DNA from: Entoloma clypeatum
Taxonomy: Eukaryota; Basidiomycota; Agaricomycetes; Agaricales; Entolomataceae
Reading direction: 5' to 3'
DNA length: 64,000 nt
NCBI GenBank assembly: GCA_963565915.1
Contig: OY751489.1
Span: forward strand, 682,001 to 746,000
Every line of letters begins with the position of its first letter. The stretch's first letter is position 1. The translations under genes and the position numbers were made by a program. Positions 21,861 to 32,861 of the stretch are shown one piece after another. Under the pieces are notes generated by a model. It saw nothing but the letters and a program-made list of their open reading frames with translations. It was not told where the DNA came from and did not search any database.

Positions 21861-22464
21861 GGCACAGGTCACGGCAGCTGGGCACAAGGTTCCACTACAT
21901 TGATCTCTGTCATGGCAGCCTGCGTACTGTGCAGAGGTTTTGGACGTCCTGGCAACAATGGAACTCAAGTTTTGACTGCGTGCATGTAGAGAAGATGGCC
22001 TTGTCTGGGAGGATCTTGATATCCAATGGTGCGACTTATCTTTTGTAGTGTTATATTGGCTTTGTTGCTGACCCTCATACTTTCTTTTATCTCTCTTTTG
22101 CTAGCCTTGCCTATGGACTATACAGATTCCCTTACCCAAGATGCACATGCCACAATACCCATTCCAAACACCTTAAACCTCGACTCCACAAGTTCTCATG
22201 GGAGATTATCAAGGGCTCCATTGATCCTGGCCTTGATATTGTCTCATTTTCATGTGATGGCACTGAAACAGAGTGAGCAGTCCAGCGAAGCCTCATACAA
22301 CAAGCTTCTCATCAGCTGATTCAGATTACAGTGAAGAGACCCCAAGTCTTGGGCAAATTTCTTTTGCAAGACTGACATGTCCTTTCAGAACAGTCTGGGA
22401 TTCAATAACAGGGGCTCAAGGCAACACAAAACAGTCTCTTTTCTGGCAACTCGCTGCTTGTGTT

Positions 22465-23035
22465 TAGTGTTTGAAAGTTCAGTCCAGTTTCGTTTTTGAC
22501 CCTCCAAAAAGAAGAACCGAGACTGGTATAGGTTTCTTAAATTTACCAAAATAGTAAAAACAAGACTGAACCGGTGTGAAACCAAGACTGGTTCAGACTG
22601 GTCTTCACCCGCAGTTGGTATACTCACCAACCGCGGTGTGTTTTTTGAGTTTTTGCTGATTGTTTGACTTTACAGTATTTGGGTTTTTGATATCAAAGAA
22701 TCATCAAAAAATTCAAGATTGAACCACAGTTTGTCAGTATATGAACTGCGGTGTTTTTTTTTTTAATTTTTGATGAGAAATTGGTCAAAGAATCACTGAA
22801 AAACTCAGAGTTTAACTGCAGTTGGTGAGTATACCAACTGTGGGTGACTTTCGGTCAAAGACCGGTTTAAACTGGTTCAAACTGGTTTTTTAGCGGTCTC
22901 TGAAAATCACGAACTGGAAACTGGTTGTGATCCAAAACCTTATAGACCGAGACTGCAGTCCGGTCTCAAAACCGGTTCATTACAGTCCGGTTTTGGTCCG
23001 GTTATAGGTTCTTGAGACCGAACCTTGAAACACTA
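22465..23035 (+). mobile_element. hAT-like MITE, copy 3, with perfect 8-bp duplication
   Basis: 571 bp, TAGTGTTTGAAAGTTCAGTC at the left and its inverse CCTTGAAACACTA at the right. The target duplication cttgtgtt is perfect (22457-22464 and 23036-23043). The interior is non-coding, with repeated accgg, ccggt, actgg and ccagt words and two caccgcagttggt-type words that suggest hairpins. It interrupts the old gene at 21.9-25.2 kb. Confidence 0.85.
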
Positions 23036-23272
23036 CTTGTGTTGGGAAACTTTGTTGCGAAACTTTGTTGCGCAATTCTGAGCTACCAAGAGGGCTGATT
23101 CACCTTTGTACCATGACATCAAAAAACTTGATCAGTGGGATAATAGTGCTGCAGCCTGCCTCTTTACTGCAACAACATTACAGCACCTTACTCAAACTGA
23201 ATCCCAGGAGCTCAGCCCATTGTCTACCTTTTCATCTTTGGAGAACTCATTGATGCTATCAAAACCTATGTA

Positions 23273-24873
23273 CAGTGGCTTACAAAACTGCTCCAATGTT
23301 ACCTTGTTTTTGAATGTTTTATATATAGCTTGGGAATAAAACCAAAGTGCAAGTTGATGACTAATACTAATTAATCCTGGCTATCCACCAAAAAAAGAAT
23401 TATATAAGTCCATTAAAAAATGATGGAGATATAATCAAAATAAGACAGGGACTCATTGGGGCAGTTTTGTAACTCAGTAAAGTTTTCTGATTTTATTCCT
23501 ATTGTGCAGTAATAAAGCATGAAAGTACACTGTGGGAGTAATAAACAATGTCATGTGACCTTGTTTGTATCAATTTGACATGTTGAACTTGGTTCAACTC
23601 TCTTCTTTACTTCTTACCACCATCATGGGACCTATCTCTGCTGCTAAGAACTCTTCTGTGGTTTCTCTTCTTGCTGAAGGCTACTCTCATTACCAAATCG
23701 AGTCCAGAACTGGTGTGGGGAAGGGTACTATTGGGAGAACCAGCAAGAAAGTGGAGGGAGACAAGAAAAACCATCCTGGAGGTCGTCCATCCAAGCTCTC
23801 TGCACGCGACAAACAGACTGTTATTCGCCAAATCACTACCAGCAAGCTCGATAATGCTGTTCAAGCTGCACAGTTCATCAATTCCATCATTCCAAATCCT
23901 GTCAATCCTCAAACAGTCAGAAGAGCACTTAAAGAGGCTGGTCTTTGCTCAGCAACCAAGAAGAAAGTTTCTCTTCTCAAGGCTGCACATCATGCATCTC
24001 GTCTCAAGTTCGCTAGATATCATCAAAACTGGACTGTGGAGGACTGGAAGAGGGTATTATGGAGTGATGAGACAAAGATTAATCGGATTGGATCTGATGG
24101 AAAGGTTTATGTGTGGAAAACACTAGGTGAGCCAGTATCTGATCGCACCACCACACCGACTGTCAAGCATGGAGGGGGAAACAATCTAATGGTATGGGGT
24201 TGCATGGGCTGGAATGGGGTGGGAAAGCTTGTGGAGGTTCAGGGAAAGATGGATGCAAAGCAGTATTGTGAGATTTTGGATGAGGGAATGGTGGAAAGCT
24301 TTGAGAAGTTGGAGATGAATGAGGGCAAGCGGTATTTCCAGCAGGACAACGAGCCAAAACATGCCTCCAAACTGGCTGACAAGTGGTTTGAAGACAATGA
24401 TATCATCGCGATTCACTGGCCTGCACAATCCCCTGGTCTCAATCCCATCGAACACCTTTGGGTTCACATCAAGCGCAAACTTCTGGAGTACAAGATACCA
24501 TCAAAAGGAGTGCATGAGTTATGGGACAGAGTGGTGAAGGAGTGGAATGAAATACCACCAGAGGTATGCCAAAGGCTAATAGAAAGCATGCCTAGAAGGA
24601 TTGAGGCAGTTATCAAGGCAAAAGGAGGTCATACCAAATATTAGATAGTAAAAATTTGCTGAGTTACAAAACTGCCCCAATGAGTCCCTGTCTTATTTTG
24701 ATTATATCTCCATCATTCTTGATCGGACTTATATAATTCCTTTTTTGGTGGATAGCCAGGATTGATTAGTATTAGTCATTAACTTACACTTTGGTTTTAT
24801 TTGTTCTCATTCCCAAGCTATATATAAAACATTCAAAAATGAGGTAACATTGGGGCAGTTTTGTAAGCCACTG
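23273..24873 (+). mobile_element. Tc1-like DD34E transposon, copy 2, apparently complete
   Basis: 1,601 bp between TA dinucleotides (23271-23272 and 24874-24875). The inverted repeats are long, about 205-216 bp, and roughly 93 percent identical by eye. They start CAGTGGCTTACAAAACTG and contain a second inverted terminal motif (gcagttttgtaactc) at their inner edge. The transposase ORF between them is unbroken. It is the best preserved element of the window. Confidence 0.93.
23625..24644 (+). CDS. Tc1-like transposase, intact
   Basis: 339 residues from ATG 23625 (MGPISAAKNS); upstream in-frame codons exist but this start matches copies 1 and 3 (MRPISS, MCPISS). Residues about 5-40 form a helix-turn-helix, GGRPSKL (52-58) is a GRPR-like DNA contact, and residues 65-125 form the second DNA-binding part. 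The catalytic triad is Asp148 (WSDET), Asp241 (QQDNEPKH) and Glu276 (LNPIEHLW), with exactly 34 residues between the last two (DD34E). There are no stops or shifts, and the length is normal for Tc1/mariner enzymes. The usual SPDLNP reads SPGLNP here, which does not touch the triad. It would act in the nucleus by cut-and-paste into TA, and could mobilise relatives with similar ends. Confidence 0.93.
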   Translation: MGPISAAKNSSVVSLLAEGYSHYQIESRTGVGKGTIGRTSKKVEGDKKNHPGGRPSKLSARDKQTVIRQITTSKLDNAVQAAQFINSIIPNPVNPQTVRRALKEAGLCSATKKKVSLLKAAHHASRLKFARYHQNWTVEDWKRVLWSDETKINRIGSDGKVYVWKTLGEPVSDRTTTPTVKHGGGNNLMVWGCMGWNGVGKLVEVQGKMDAKQYCEILDEGMVESFEKLEMNEGKRYFQQDNEPKHASKLADKWFEDNDIIAIHWPAQSPGLNPIEHLWVHIKRKLLEYKIPSKGVHELWDRVVKEWNEIPPEVCQRLIESMPRRIEAVIKAKGGHTKY

Positions 24874-25230
24874 TATATATATATCATAACAATTCCCCAT
24901 GCTCAGTATTTTGTTGACATGTGGAAGGACTATACCGATTTCAAAATCCCTGCCATTTCCTCTCCTGAGAGTACGTCGACATCTTGTCAACGGCTTAATC
25001 TCTCTCATTGTGATCCATCGAGATTATGTTCGCAGCACATTCCCTTTGCTTCCCTGGTTTCATTCAACAGAAGCTTGCAAGCATATTTTGGAATAGCTCA
25101 ATAGCTTGTCAAAAATTTCACTAGATGAATTTTGTTTATATTCTACAAAAATTGGCTATCAAAGTTTGTGATGCGGCACTCAACGGACACAAGGGGGATT
25201 CAGAGATGAAAGCTCAGGCAGCGGATACAT

Positions 25231-25562
25231 AAGTGGCAACAGTCAGCCGAAGACACCATCTGCAGCCAGTGCGTGGGTGGACATAGGGCTTCACGTTGAC
25301 AAGTCAACCTTCAAGCTGGTGGTGCGCACTTCTGTGGAAGATGTGTCTGCTTTGGCTGGCCTGAGGGAGGAAGGGCATCGGTGGTTGAGGGTTATCTTGC
25401 TTGTGCACCATCAGCCAAGGGGAGATGGTGCCAATGTGAAAGACAGGGGATACTTACTTACTGTGCATCTGAACTGATGACTTGCCTGTGGCAATGTTGC
25501 GTGGTTGATTTGCCTGAGCAGATCAACCAAAATTTCCCATCAGATTCAATCCTCCCAGGGTC
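25231..25562. other. No recognisable gene
   Basis: A plus-strand frame (25277-25477, VDIGLHVDKSTFKLVVRTS) is open but matches no family I know. Confidence 0.35.
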
Positions 25563-25937
25563 CTAACCACCACTATCTCCAGGTATGAGAAGGTTTTTGC
25601 CACTATCTCGGAATGCTATGACAGCCTGGATTGGCTTCTTGTATGTGTTCATGCCCCCCATTTTTTTCAATAGACTAACGATTTGTGTTACGGACTTACC
25701 GGTTTGTATGCTACGCACTTTTCCCATGCATTGTACCTTCGTCATTTCTTTGACTCATCGGACCGCTTATTCATTTACCTTTACTCTACCATTCTCCTTT
25801 AGTATACTTCGCTCCCGCACTGACTCGCACTCCGCAGTCATCTGACTCACTTCGCACTGCCTTTCCGCAGTTACTGACTCATCCACACTGCCTTCCGCAG
25901 CTACTGACTCACTCGCTACCACTCGTAGCCAGTACTA

Positions 25938-27547
25938 CAGTGACTCAAAAAACTGATTCAATGTTTGACACTTTTTGAATATCTGTTGAATAACTTTGGA
26001 TCTGATATGAATAATATCAAGGCGTTGGTATATGGAAGGAAGCATTTCATCAGGGCCATCCATCAAAAAAACATTTATGTAATTTTGATTAGTATCCATG
26101 GAGATATGATCAGGTTAAAATAGGAACTCATTGAATCAATTATTTGAGGGGGTATCAGAAGTATCAGAATCTGATGCTCCACTGATTCTATAGCAACCAA
26201 TGAGTGACAAATAGTTGCTATAGTGATGCTATCTTGGATTGGACATGGACTAAAGGTATTTAAGCAGTCCAAATGCTCTCAGGATATTTCAAATTCAACA
26301 TGTGCCCCATCTCCTCTGCTCAGAAGGAAAACATCCTTTCTCTGGCCTCCAATGGTCATTCCACCCACCCTATTGCATCTAGCCTGGGTATCAGTCAGCC
26401 TACTGTATCCAGAGTGCTCCAGAACCTCCTTTCCAATCACCAAACTCCTTCTGCTGGTTGTCCTTCCAAGCTTTCCACTACTGCTCATTATGCAGTTATT
26501 CAACAAATTACAACTGGCAAGGCTGCCAATGCTGTGGAGGCCATCAACCACATCAATCCCATCATTCCCAGCCCTGTCTCCTCACAAACCATCAGAAATC
26601 TCCTGAAAAGGAATGAGTTCAAGGCAGAAACAAAGAAGAAAAAACCATACCTCAAATTGACATATCACCAGCAATGGCTGGCCTTTGCTCTCAAGTACAA
26701 GGAGTGGTCTGTGGAGGACTGGAAGAGGATTATTTGGTCAGATGAGACAAAAATCAACAGATTTGGGTCAGATGGGAAGCAGTGGATCTGGAAAAAGAAA
26801 GGAGAGTGGTTGATTGAAAGAGAGGTGGAGGGAACACTGAAGTTTTGAGGTGGAAACATCATGGTATGGGGCTGTATGGGATGGAATGGAGTTGGGCAAC
26901 TTACAGAGGTTGAGGGGAGGATAGATGGTAATCGGTATGTGGCCATTTCGGAGGGTCACTTGCTGCCCAGCATAGATGAAAGTGGAATTTCTGAAGAGGC
27001 AGTAATTTTTTAGCAGGACAATGACCCCAAGCACATGTCCAACAAGGCTAAAAACTGGATGGAGAAGCAAGGAATTGTGGTCCTGGATTGGCCTTCATAG
27101 TCTCCAGATATAAAGAGCAGGTGGAATGACCATCGGAGGCCAGAGAAAGGATGTTTTCCTTCTGAGCAGAGGAGATGGGGCACATGTTGAATTTGAAATA
27201 TCCTGAGAGTATTTGGACTGCTTAAATACCTTCAGTCCACGTCCAATCCAAGATAGTATCACTATACCAACTATTTGTCACTCATTGGTTGCTATAGAAT
27301 CAGTGGAGCATCAGATTCTAATACTTCTGATACCCCCTCAAATAATTGATTCAATGAGTTCCTCTTTTAAACTGATCATATCTCCATGGATACTAATCAA
27401 AATTAGATAAATGTTTTTTTGATGGATGGCCCTGATGAAATGCTTCCTTCCATATACCAACACCTTGATATTATTCATATCAGATTTAAAGTTATTCAAC
27501 AGATATTCAAAAAGTGTCAAACATTGAATCAATTTTTTGAGTCACTG
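25938..27547 (+). mobile_element. Tc1-like element copy 3, with rearranged right end
   Basis: 1,610 bp between TA dinucleotides. The first 427 bp (25938-26364) and last 427 bp (27121-27547) are inverted copies, about 97 percent identical by eye. The right arm is not a normal 3' end but an inverted copy of the 5' end, including the leader and first 20-odd transposase codons. The genuine 3' end of the transposase gene is missing. Confidence 0.9.
26300..27115 (+). pseudogene. Tc1-like transposase, truncated
   Basis: Starts MCPISSAQKENILSLASNG and is close to copy 1. The helix-turn-helix (IASSLGISQPTVSRVL), the DNA-binding block and WSDETK are present. Stops are TGA about 26847 (LKF*GGN), TAG about 27013 (VIF*QDND) and TAG about 27099 (WPS*SPD); the last two are where Gln is expected. 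The reading ends after SPDIK at the junction with the inverted arm, so the catalytic Glu and the C-terminus are absent. It is non-functional. Confidence 0.9.
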
Positions 27548-27669
27548 TATATAAACCCCATGTACCATAGCTACATTCCTTAGATTTAGCAATCACTTTG
27601 CTCTTCGCCTTTCCACTTCCTGCATACTCTGCCCGAACCTTGGAACGGTTTGTTAAGCATAACAATTTG

Positions 27670-28079
27670 GATAGGTCTGGTTATCATTTGTCCAAATTGA
27701 CTCCTGAAGGCCACTATACACTTCGCGCCATCGATTGAAATGGGATGCCATTTGCGACCATCCACCTTTTCAGTGGGATGAGGACTGAACTCTTCGACAC
27801 AGCGAGGGTGGAAGGATATCTCAGCTGCCAGATGAGGATTTTCTACTGTCAATCTCGTAGATGGTGCGTTGAATATTTTGAAAATTGTCACTTGTTGACC
27901 ACATTTCAGTTGAATCACTACAATCGATTTCTTGAGATATCGACATTTCTTGCATTGTACAATTCAATTTCTTGCATAGTGCATTTGGGAATATCCATAG
28001 TCCATTTACCTGGTGGTGCTAATGACGAGTGTACAGCATCTGTCTATTTCATGGTTTTGACGGCACATGATGGACAAAC
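27670..28079. other. Upstream part of the split gene, then nothing recognisable
   Basis: The minus-strand frame of the split gene ends about 27965. Beyond it no coding or repeat feature could be named. Confidence 0.35.
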
Positions 28080-28520
28080 TCATGTCTCGCAGCCCACTAA
28101 CACATCGGCAAGTGGGCCTATGATTGGCCGCTTAGTGGCCCACTTCCTGCATGCCTGGCTCGCCATTTGGTTGCGGGATTTCTTGCGGGGCGGGCATGCA
28201 ATTAATACCGCTATCAGATTGCGGGTCTATTGGGCACTTAGATTGGGTGATCTGCATGTAGCCTTGTTACAAGTTTCTTTTGTAGTATAAATGTGTGATT
28301 GTCTGTGTAATTGCCTCCCAGCTATATTCATCAGCAAACCCTGATTTTTCCCATAGCCTGTCATAGCACCCTGATCTAGCTGAGAGCACCCATAGCAACC
28401 CACTTTAGCTAAGAGCAACCCATAGCATGCCATAGCACCCATAGTGCCGACAGTCTCACAGTGTGCCTAGAGTACTAGTTCTATAGTGTACATAGTACAA
28501 TCACTCACAGAAACTTAGTT
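28080..28520 (+). repeat. Repeat related to the Copia LTR at 13.4-13.8 kb
   Basis: From 28330 (tcatcagcaaaccctgattt) to about 28510 (cactcacagaaactta) it matches 13585-13785 in order, with the same catagcaccc-type words and the shared actagttc. The left portion, with repeated gtgggcc/ggcccac words, has no match elsewhere in the window. It is probably a solo or degraded LTR; TSDs were not found. Confidence 0.5.
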
Positions 28521-29689
28521 ACGTAGTTCTGACTATGAAGTCCCATCACATTGGACATCAGTTGGGGTGTTGACACAATGTGTTACATTTATGCAAAAAT
28601 ACAATACAGCATAACAACATATCCTCTAAATACCCCATCTCTGCAATGTTGGCTAATAGACTGGGAGGTTTAATGTTTGAGTCTGTTGTAGGAGGCGAGG
28701 ATTGGTCTGTCAACCGCGAAGAACATTGATTGAAGTTCAACAATGGACAAAGTCATGTCAACAAGGTCATGTGACCACATTTGTACTTGAGACTTGAGTC
28801 AAACTTTTGTTCTTTTCAATCCCATCCTTGTCCACCATTGCTGTGATGCTGCCAGCATGCCACAGGCACCCATGAGCCCCAAAGTAAGCCCTGTCATTTT
28901 CTGTGTGTGTCTGCTACCAACTAACTTACATATTTCTTGTTAGAGTTGTTGCCTTGGGTCATGATTAATGAGACCAATGGCTGAACATGTGAGTACTGCC
29001 ACATCATGGCCAACATCTCCTGTGTGACACATTTTTTTTGCTTCACATCACATTCACCCCCTCTCTGCCATGCCATCACCAATGAAGCAGCATCCATGGC
29101 AAGTCTGCTTGTGGTTCTGGATGGCTGGTTCTGGAACACTGTCCCGACACTCAACTCATTTCTGAGGAAGCCGCATCCCACAATGTCAAAATGTGTCAAT
29201 TTCATGTTCTCTGTGAGTGATTTGACGGAGCTGCTGGAGGGTGCTGAGGACTGGGACTGGGCCAACATGAACTCAGAGGTCATAGTAAGGTCATGCCACG
29301 TTTACACATCATCCTTTGACTGACCTCCCTCTCCATCAAAGTCGCCTCCAAATGCCAGACTGTCCACCTCTGCGACGACTGGATGCTGAGATTGCTTTTG
29401 CGCAGATGACGGACCTGTCAAAGCATCTGCATTCCATGCTTCTGCACCTTTCTTGACTAATGTTCATTTATCTTTGCATTTCATTCTTTACATGACTCTC
29501 ATATCTCGACATAGTACTCATAGATGATGTAGAATACAGCAAATATAATGGTTTTGGGTCGTACTCATTTCATGTGCGGAAAGCATTTCCCCAATCCAGT
29601 GTTATGGGGCTACTATATATTATATGTGCACTATGAGGGCTATACACTCTATATGCACTAGCATACTATACAGAAGAACCCTGTCTCCC
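28521..29689. other. Possible decayed gene, otherwise blank
   Basis: On the plus strand ATG at 28859 (MPQAPMSPK) meets a good intron (about 28886-28942, GTAAGC...TTGTTAG). The frame after it, LLPWVMINETNG, hits a stop before CEYCHIMAN and then stays open to 29323 (SMASLLVVLDGWFWN). The minus strand is also open here (29283-28921). I recognise no family. 29460-29680 is AT-rich without features. Confidence 0.3.
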
Positions 29690-30260
29690 TAGTTGTAAGG
29701 GCGACCTTACGATCCAAGACTCGAACTCAGATACTTGCAAGGGAGATCCAAAGATTAGATTGAGCAGTCTGATAAGTAATACAACACACACCTTGCAAGG
29801 GAGATCTGAAGAGAAAGTTCTAAGGATTCCCCTGCAAGCTAGCGAGATAACTAGTAAAATGAGATATAAAATAAGAGATAAAATGAGATGCATGAATGAT
29901 AAGCAATGATCAGGAGTAGGAATGGGGGATGAATGGAAACAAGATGAATGATAGTACCTGTGATCTGACATATGGAGTAGTGGATGGGCATGGAGTTGTC
30001 AGATGTGGAGAGGCGGATAAGATGTCGGAGGCAGCGGATACAATTGGAGGATGTCGGAGATGGTGGAATAGAAAGGAAATGAAGAAAGGAAAGGAAAAAT
30101 GAAAAGTGAAAGTGGTTGCCCTTACACTAGTACTGGACAGGGTTGATGTATCCATCACAGCAGTATATACATAGTTGTGACATGGGAATTGACAGTAAAG
30201 GAATAAAGACGCAGCAAAAGACAATTTAATGACTTGCATGTTCTTTTTAAACAAGCTTTA
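29690..30260 (-). repeat. LTR-like relic rich in ctccgacat words
   Basis: On the minus strand ctccgacatc-type words repeat (30000-30065), as in the solo LTR at 33125-33837 and the LTR at 15.35 kb. A 14-bp direct repeat, ttgcaagggagatc, lies at about 29737 and 29793. Termini and duplications could not be fixed. Confidence 0.35.
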
Positions 30261-30679
30261 AATGCACAACTCTAAAAGGGGTCAGGGATAGTAACTCAAT
30301 TAAGAGTTCCTTTGACACCCAATTAGACGATATAGAATTGTGTGCTTTTACACACTTTTTCCTTTAATAGTAGGCAGCTAGAAAGCACACTAACTATTTG
30401 GATTATTCCAGGATTGGACATAAGTTATTTGAACATTAAAAATGTGAAATGCATTTTTGAAGCTCTCTTAGTATTTCTTTTATGGATATGTTGCAAACAG
30501 GATTTATTGCAACAGCAAAAGAAAATACAAATCATTTTACATAATGATGTGCTGGTCTAAGGTCCAAGCAGTGGAAACACTGTGTCGTAATCTTCGACAG
30601 GTGGATCCTCATTTTGTTCTGTTGTGATGGCATTCCCAGGGGCGGCGATGCCAGCAGCCCTGGTGGTATTGAACACTAT
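30261..30679. other. AT-rich, no recognisable gene
   Basis: No domain, repeat or splice pattern could be named here. Confidence 0.4.
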
Positions 30680-31432
30680 TCCATTATAACTGCCATGATA
30701 GGGCTCAACGAAATGTGAACATGCTCGAGTTCTCTCCCATAGATTCTGAGATGGATTATGAAATCTATTGCATGATTTCGGCTGAGAATCGTAGGTTATT
30801 CCTACACCATTTAGGTAATCCCCCAGCGAAAAGTCAGAAGCATGGTTTGGATGATGTCAATTGTATTTTTCAACAATCAATTCTCGAACCTTGAAGTAGG
30901 TGAGATCATCATTATAGAGAAGAATCTCTGTGGCATAGTCATCCCAATCAGGAGATGGGAGTGAAGATAGTAACATCAGGGCACACGTCGAATGAGAAAT
31001 AGAATGATGTGTGCTTAGGTGATCATAGATCTTATTGAGATAATCAATCTCAATCACAGGGTGTCACTTCATTGAAAGTTTGAAGGACAATGCGGCACGG
31101 ACATCCGACAGAACTGTTGTGTAGACAGTTCGTCCAAATCTATTCTTTAACTCGAACCAGGTCTCGTAAGATGTGTTTCTGGTGAGTTTAATCGATGGAT
31201 CAACGCGGAGTCAAATATTGGCTAGAGCCAATTGATCCCTAATGATCCATCCTCTGACTAAAGTTGCGGCTTTCCACTTAGGTGCAGCGGACCCTGAGGG
31301 TCCCTTTTCAATGCCAGCAACGATTTGCCACAAACCTTGAGATCTGAGGTACGAACACATGGTGTTCGACCACTCAAGGTAATTGGAGCCGTCAAGAATG
31401 GGAACAGCAATCAAAGTATTGATTGAGGACAT
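30680..31432 (-). pseudogene. Copia Gag remnant
   Basis: Minus strand from 31432: MSSINTLIAVPILDGSNYLEW, CSYLRSQGLWQIVAG and WIIRDQLALANI, then a stop. The frame continues with TWFELKNRFGRTVYTTVLSD and, after another stop, EIDYLNKIYDHLSTHHSI and MLLSSLPSPDWDDYATEILL. This is the order of the Copia Gag family (LDGSNYxEW, LRSQGLW, MLLSSLP). Several stops interrupt it, and zinc knuckle, protease and pol are missing. It is a different Copia lineage from the element at 2.7-7.7 kb. Confidence 0.75.
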
Positions 31433-32447
31433 GTTTGATCTGTTTGAAAAACAGTCGTCAGCAAAATATCAAGAACAATTTAAACCAATTAAGGTATTGT
31501 CTGAATTTGTTGACACATGTCAGAGAGCTTTGTAATAGCTTTTATTAATGTGACTGGGGGTCACAATGCTGTGGTATTTCCTAAAGACAGTTGCCTATAG
31601 TTCAGGTGATTGCTCCATCTTTATTACTCCAGGTGTAACCTCGGGTGTAATACCGGGTGTGATTCTCCTTTCTTCATCATCACTATGATTGAAGGGGGAT
31701 GGTAAGTCCCTCGTTCGAGCTCTTCGGATGTTACTTGGGCGCGGCACCCAGGGATCCTAGAGTCATAGTTCAATGAGTGAAGAGAATGTAGATGAGGATG
31801 CATACTGCTTTTTTCTTTCCACATTTGCAAGTACAGACATGGTGTGCATGCCGTCCGTATCGCAACTGCATGACTTTCACCTTCCGGATGTGTGGTGTGA
31901 CCATGCAATCCAGAGTACAGAGGTGTTGTCTTGGAAACTGTCATCATGCTGAATAACATGGATGTCACAGTGTGACCAATGGTTTGCTTGGATGAAACCA
32001 TAGTGGAAGCAGATGCAAGATCCTTTTATCTAGGAACGATTTTAAGTCAGCATCAAATCTGAGATCGTGCAACCATAAAAATGGGAAGTCCCTGAGGCAA
32101 CTCAAAAAGGGCGCTTCCACCAGGTACAGGGTGCAATGGATCAAGATCGATTGAAGAAAAAGGTTCAAGGAACAGAAAGTTCCTGAGAATCGTGATGTCC
32201 AAATGTCAGCACATCAAGATATACTCGATTTGGTTTATAAAACCATAAACTCATCTCAAGGGCATTGATTAGATCAAATGCTGATAACTGCGAGAAAGTC
32301 TTGCTTCTCAAGCAGGCGTCATCACCTCCGCTTCTAGGTATATCTATATGTCAATGCTCAAAACAAGTAAAAACTTGGAGCGACAGAAAGGCGCTAGTCT
32401 AAATCAAGGACTAGAGCGCTGGCAGCAGCTGCGAGCAAGCTCAGCAG
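31433..32447. other. No recognisable gene
   Basis: A 125-codon minus-strand frame (32001-31624) has no stop but no family resemblance. The left part may be leader or LTR of the Copia remnant. The right part is the flank of G1 and does not match G1's other flank. Confidence 0.35.
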
Positions 32448-32845
32448 TGTTATGCTTAACAAACCGTTCCAACGGGCAGAGTATGCAGGAAGTGGAAAGG
32501 CAAAGAGCAATGTGATTGCTAAATCTAAGGAATCTAACTATGCTACAGAGGGTTTATATAGGTATTGACTATAGGCGATAGCAGATGAGTCAGTACTGCA
32601 GAAGGCAGTGCGCATGAGTAAGGCGACTGCGGAAGGCTATGTACAGTGAGTAAGCTGACTGCAGAAAGTGAGTCAGCGTGGGAGCGAAGTATACTAAAGG
32701 GGATGATGAAGTAATGTAGTGAGTCAGACTGGGAATCGAAGGTTGCAAAAGTAGACATTAGACATAGTAAGTTCATAAGAGGGCACCGAGCCGGGCCAAT
32801 AAGTAAAAGTGATGACATTGTCCGCATACCATAGAGTCTGTAACA
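32448..32845 (-). repeat. G1 3' LTR
   Basis: 398 bp, TGTTACAGACTC...GCATAACA on the minus strand, directly after the polypurine tract (gaggaggggaaca). Contains the family's TGACTCA words and TATA box. Confidence 0.9.
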
Positions 32846-32861
32846 TGTTCCCCTCCTCAAG

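Larger units (their letters stand above)
21885..25230 (+). pseudogene. Ancient agaricomycete hypothetical gene, broken by three insertions
   Basis: Outside the inserted elements, short stretches read like one old protein. EDLDIQWCDLSF joins across a likely intron (about 22045-22105) to LAYGLYRFPYPRC, then WEIIKGSIDPGLDIVSFSCDGTE. A FIFGELIDAIKTY stretch lies just before 23270. After 24880 come AQYFVDMWKDYTDFKIP and then VNGLISLIVIHRDYV and FPLLPWFHSTEACKH. The last block is typical of a large, unnamed family of agaricomycete proteins. Frames change many times and stops are common. It is interrupted by MITE copy 3 (22465-23035) and Tc1 copy 2 (23273-24873), and has MITE copies 1 and 2 upstream. 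Function unknown. Confidence 0.5.
25686..27664 (+). mobile_element. Solo LTR of the G1-G4 Gypsy family, interrupted by Tc1 copy 3
   Basis: The left part 25686-25935 (TGTTACGGACTTACC...) and the right part from 27548 (TATAAACCCC...GTTTGTTAAGCATAACA, to 27664) make one LTR. It is flanked by a perfect 5-bp duplication, atttg (25681-25685 and 27665-27669). Tc1 copy 3 sits at the TA of its TATA box. The left part has four TGACTCA words and several tccgcagt words, as in the other family LTRs. Confidence 0.88.
25563..27965 (-). pseudogene. Unrecognised minus-strand gene split by a solo LTR
   Basis: Removing the solo LTR at 25686-27664 and one copy of its atttg duplication joins two minus-strand reading frames without a break. 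The upstream part (from about 27960: QCKKCRYLKKSIVV, KCGQQVTIFKIFNAPS, ISFHPRCVEEFSPHP, ending ITRPIQI) runs into VSLLKKMGGMNTYKKP, AVIAFRDSGKNLLIP and GDSGG, with a stop at 25563. About 130 codons remain open across the join, which is good evidence for a former protein gene. The 5' end is not found; an in-frame stop lies just upstream of the CKKC motif. I do not recognise the product. Confidence 0.5.

Noticed and set aside
29690..29780. tRNA or tRNA-derived SINE on the minus strand
   Set aside because: A B-box-like gagttcgagtc is present, but there is no matching A box, cloverleaf or second copy.
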